A stretch of DNA of 7,558 nucleotides, from positions 1 through 7,558 of the forward strand of contig DIET01000044.1 in NCBI GenBank assembly GCA_002418765.1. The letters run 5' to 3'. How positions within the stretch are numbered: the first letter of the stretch is position 1; the number at the start of each line of letters is the position of its first letter. The position numbers and the translations under genes were made by a program. The notes beneath the pieces were generated by a model. It saw nothing but the letters and a program-made list of their open reading frames with translations, had not been told where the DNA came from and made no database searches. This DNA is from Peptococcaceae bacterium UBA5767. GTDB lineage: Bacteria; Bacillota; TC1; UBA5767. Below are positions 7,299 to 7,558 of this stretch, piece by piece.

Positions 7299-7304
7299 CA
7301 CTCG

Positions 7305-7313
7305 CACCTCCTT
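7305..7313 (-). promoter_or_regulatory. Ribosome binding site deciding the Fe-S subunit start
   Basis: AAGGAGGTG on the minus strand is 6 nt upstream of ATG 7298. It lies within the longer in-frame extension to 7331, which is therefore unlikely to be the real start. Confidence 0.8.
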
Positions 7314-7354
7314 AACAATTAAACAACACATAATCTATGAAATTGCTCATTTTA

Positions 7355-7558
7355 CTATATTAACGTAATGGCATTCACCGGACACATCTGGGGACAAAGA
7401 CCACAGCCATCGCATTGTGTCTGGTCCACGACATAACTCTCTGTTCCTGGACTGATCGCCCGGTAAAAACATACCTTTTCACAAATGCCGCAGTTGGTGC
7501 AGGCCTCCGCATCAATATAGGCATATTTGGCAGGCAGTTTGGCCAGTTCCTCCACAGG
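7355..7558 (-). CDS. Two-cluster 4Fe-4S ferredoxin or C-terminal ferredoxin domain (partial)
   Basis: At least 67 codons are visible before the stop at 7355. They encode CTNCGICEKVC and, about 29 residues after its first Cys, CDGCGLCPQMCP, the paired CxxCxxCxxxC motifs of a bacterial 2[4Fe-4S] ferredoxin. The motif ends in NAITLI at the C-terminus. The frame stays open to the right edge: a GTG at 7555 could be a start, but the preceding codon is Pro and no ribosome binding site can be seen, so this may be either a small ferredoxin or the tail of a larger protein, for example a flavoprotein or a ferredoxin-bearing ATPase. It is followed after 56 nt, with no terminator, by the four-cluster subunit gene, so it is probably the preceding operon member and a possible redox partner of the AOR. 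Confidence 0.88.
   Translation of the reverse strand, partial: PVEELAKLPAKYAYIDAEACTNCGICEKVCFYRAISPGTESYVVDQTQCDGCGLCPQMCPVNAITLI

Noticed and set aside
7299..7354. Possible promoter in the AT-rich gap before the four-cluster subunit
   Set aside because: I could not find a -35/-10 pair with acceptable spacing, and the genes run in the same direction without a terminator.

Overview
The window reads as chromosomal DNA from an anaerobic, moderately low-GC Firmicute, probably a Clostridia-type bacterium. The clues are strong AGGAGG-type ribosome binding sites before almost every gene, a tungsten-type aldehyde:ferredoxin oxidoreductase (AOR) with ferredoxin-like partners, a Na+/solute symporter, and a bacterial class C (group IIC) intron. 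This taxonomic placement is inference; no rRNA or other marker gene is present.

Every convincing gene is on the minus strand, so transcription runs from the right edge to the left. In order: (1) the C-terminal part of a protein with two 4Fe-4S motifs, cut by the right edge (7355-7558); (2) a 16-cysteine, four-cluster electron-transfer subunit (6798-7298); (3) a 639-residue AOR family catalytic subunit (4865-6784); (4) a 94-residue MoaD/ThiS-type sulfur carrier ending in Gly-Gly, whose TTG start overlaps the AOR stop (4584-4868); (5) a zinc-dependent medium-chain dehydrogenase (3436-4560); (6) a sodium:solute symporter (1909-3342). A strong Rho-independent terminator (1836-1871) closes this six-gene run. 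Gaps between genes are short (13, 23, 56 and 93 nt, plus one 4-nt overlap), and no internal terminator was seen, so one operon is likely.

Immediately after the terminator's U-tract, a group IIC intron begins (5' end GTGCG at 1832). It is in the same orientation and runs off the left edge. It holds an apparently intact reverse transcriptase/maturase ORF (22-1416), and the window stops inside its catalytic domain V. Insertion just downstream of a terminator hairpin is the known target habit of class C introns.

Likely teamwork (inference): the symporter imports an organic substrate. The zinc dehydrogenase interconverts an alcohol or hydroxy group with a carbonyl. The AOR oxidises an aldehyde to an acid (or the reverse), passing electrons through the four-cluster subunit and perhaps the upstream ferredoxin-like protein. 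The MoaD-like protein may supply sulfur for the tungstopterin cofactor. The actual substrate cannot be read from the sequence. I found no CRISPR array, tRNA, rRNA, riboswitch or credible plus-strand gene.
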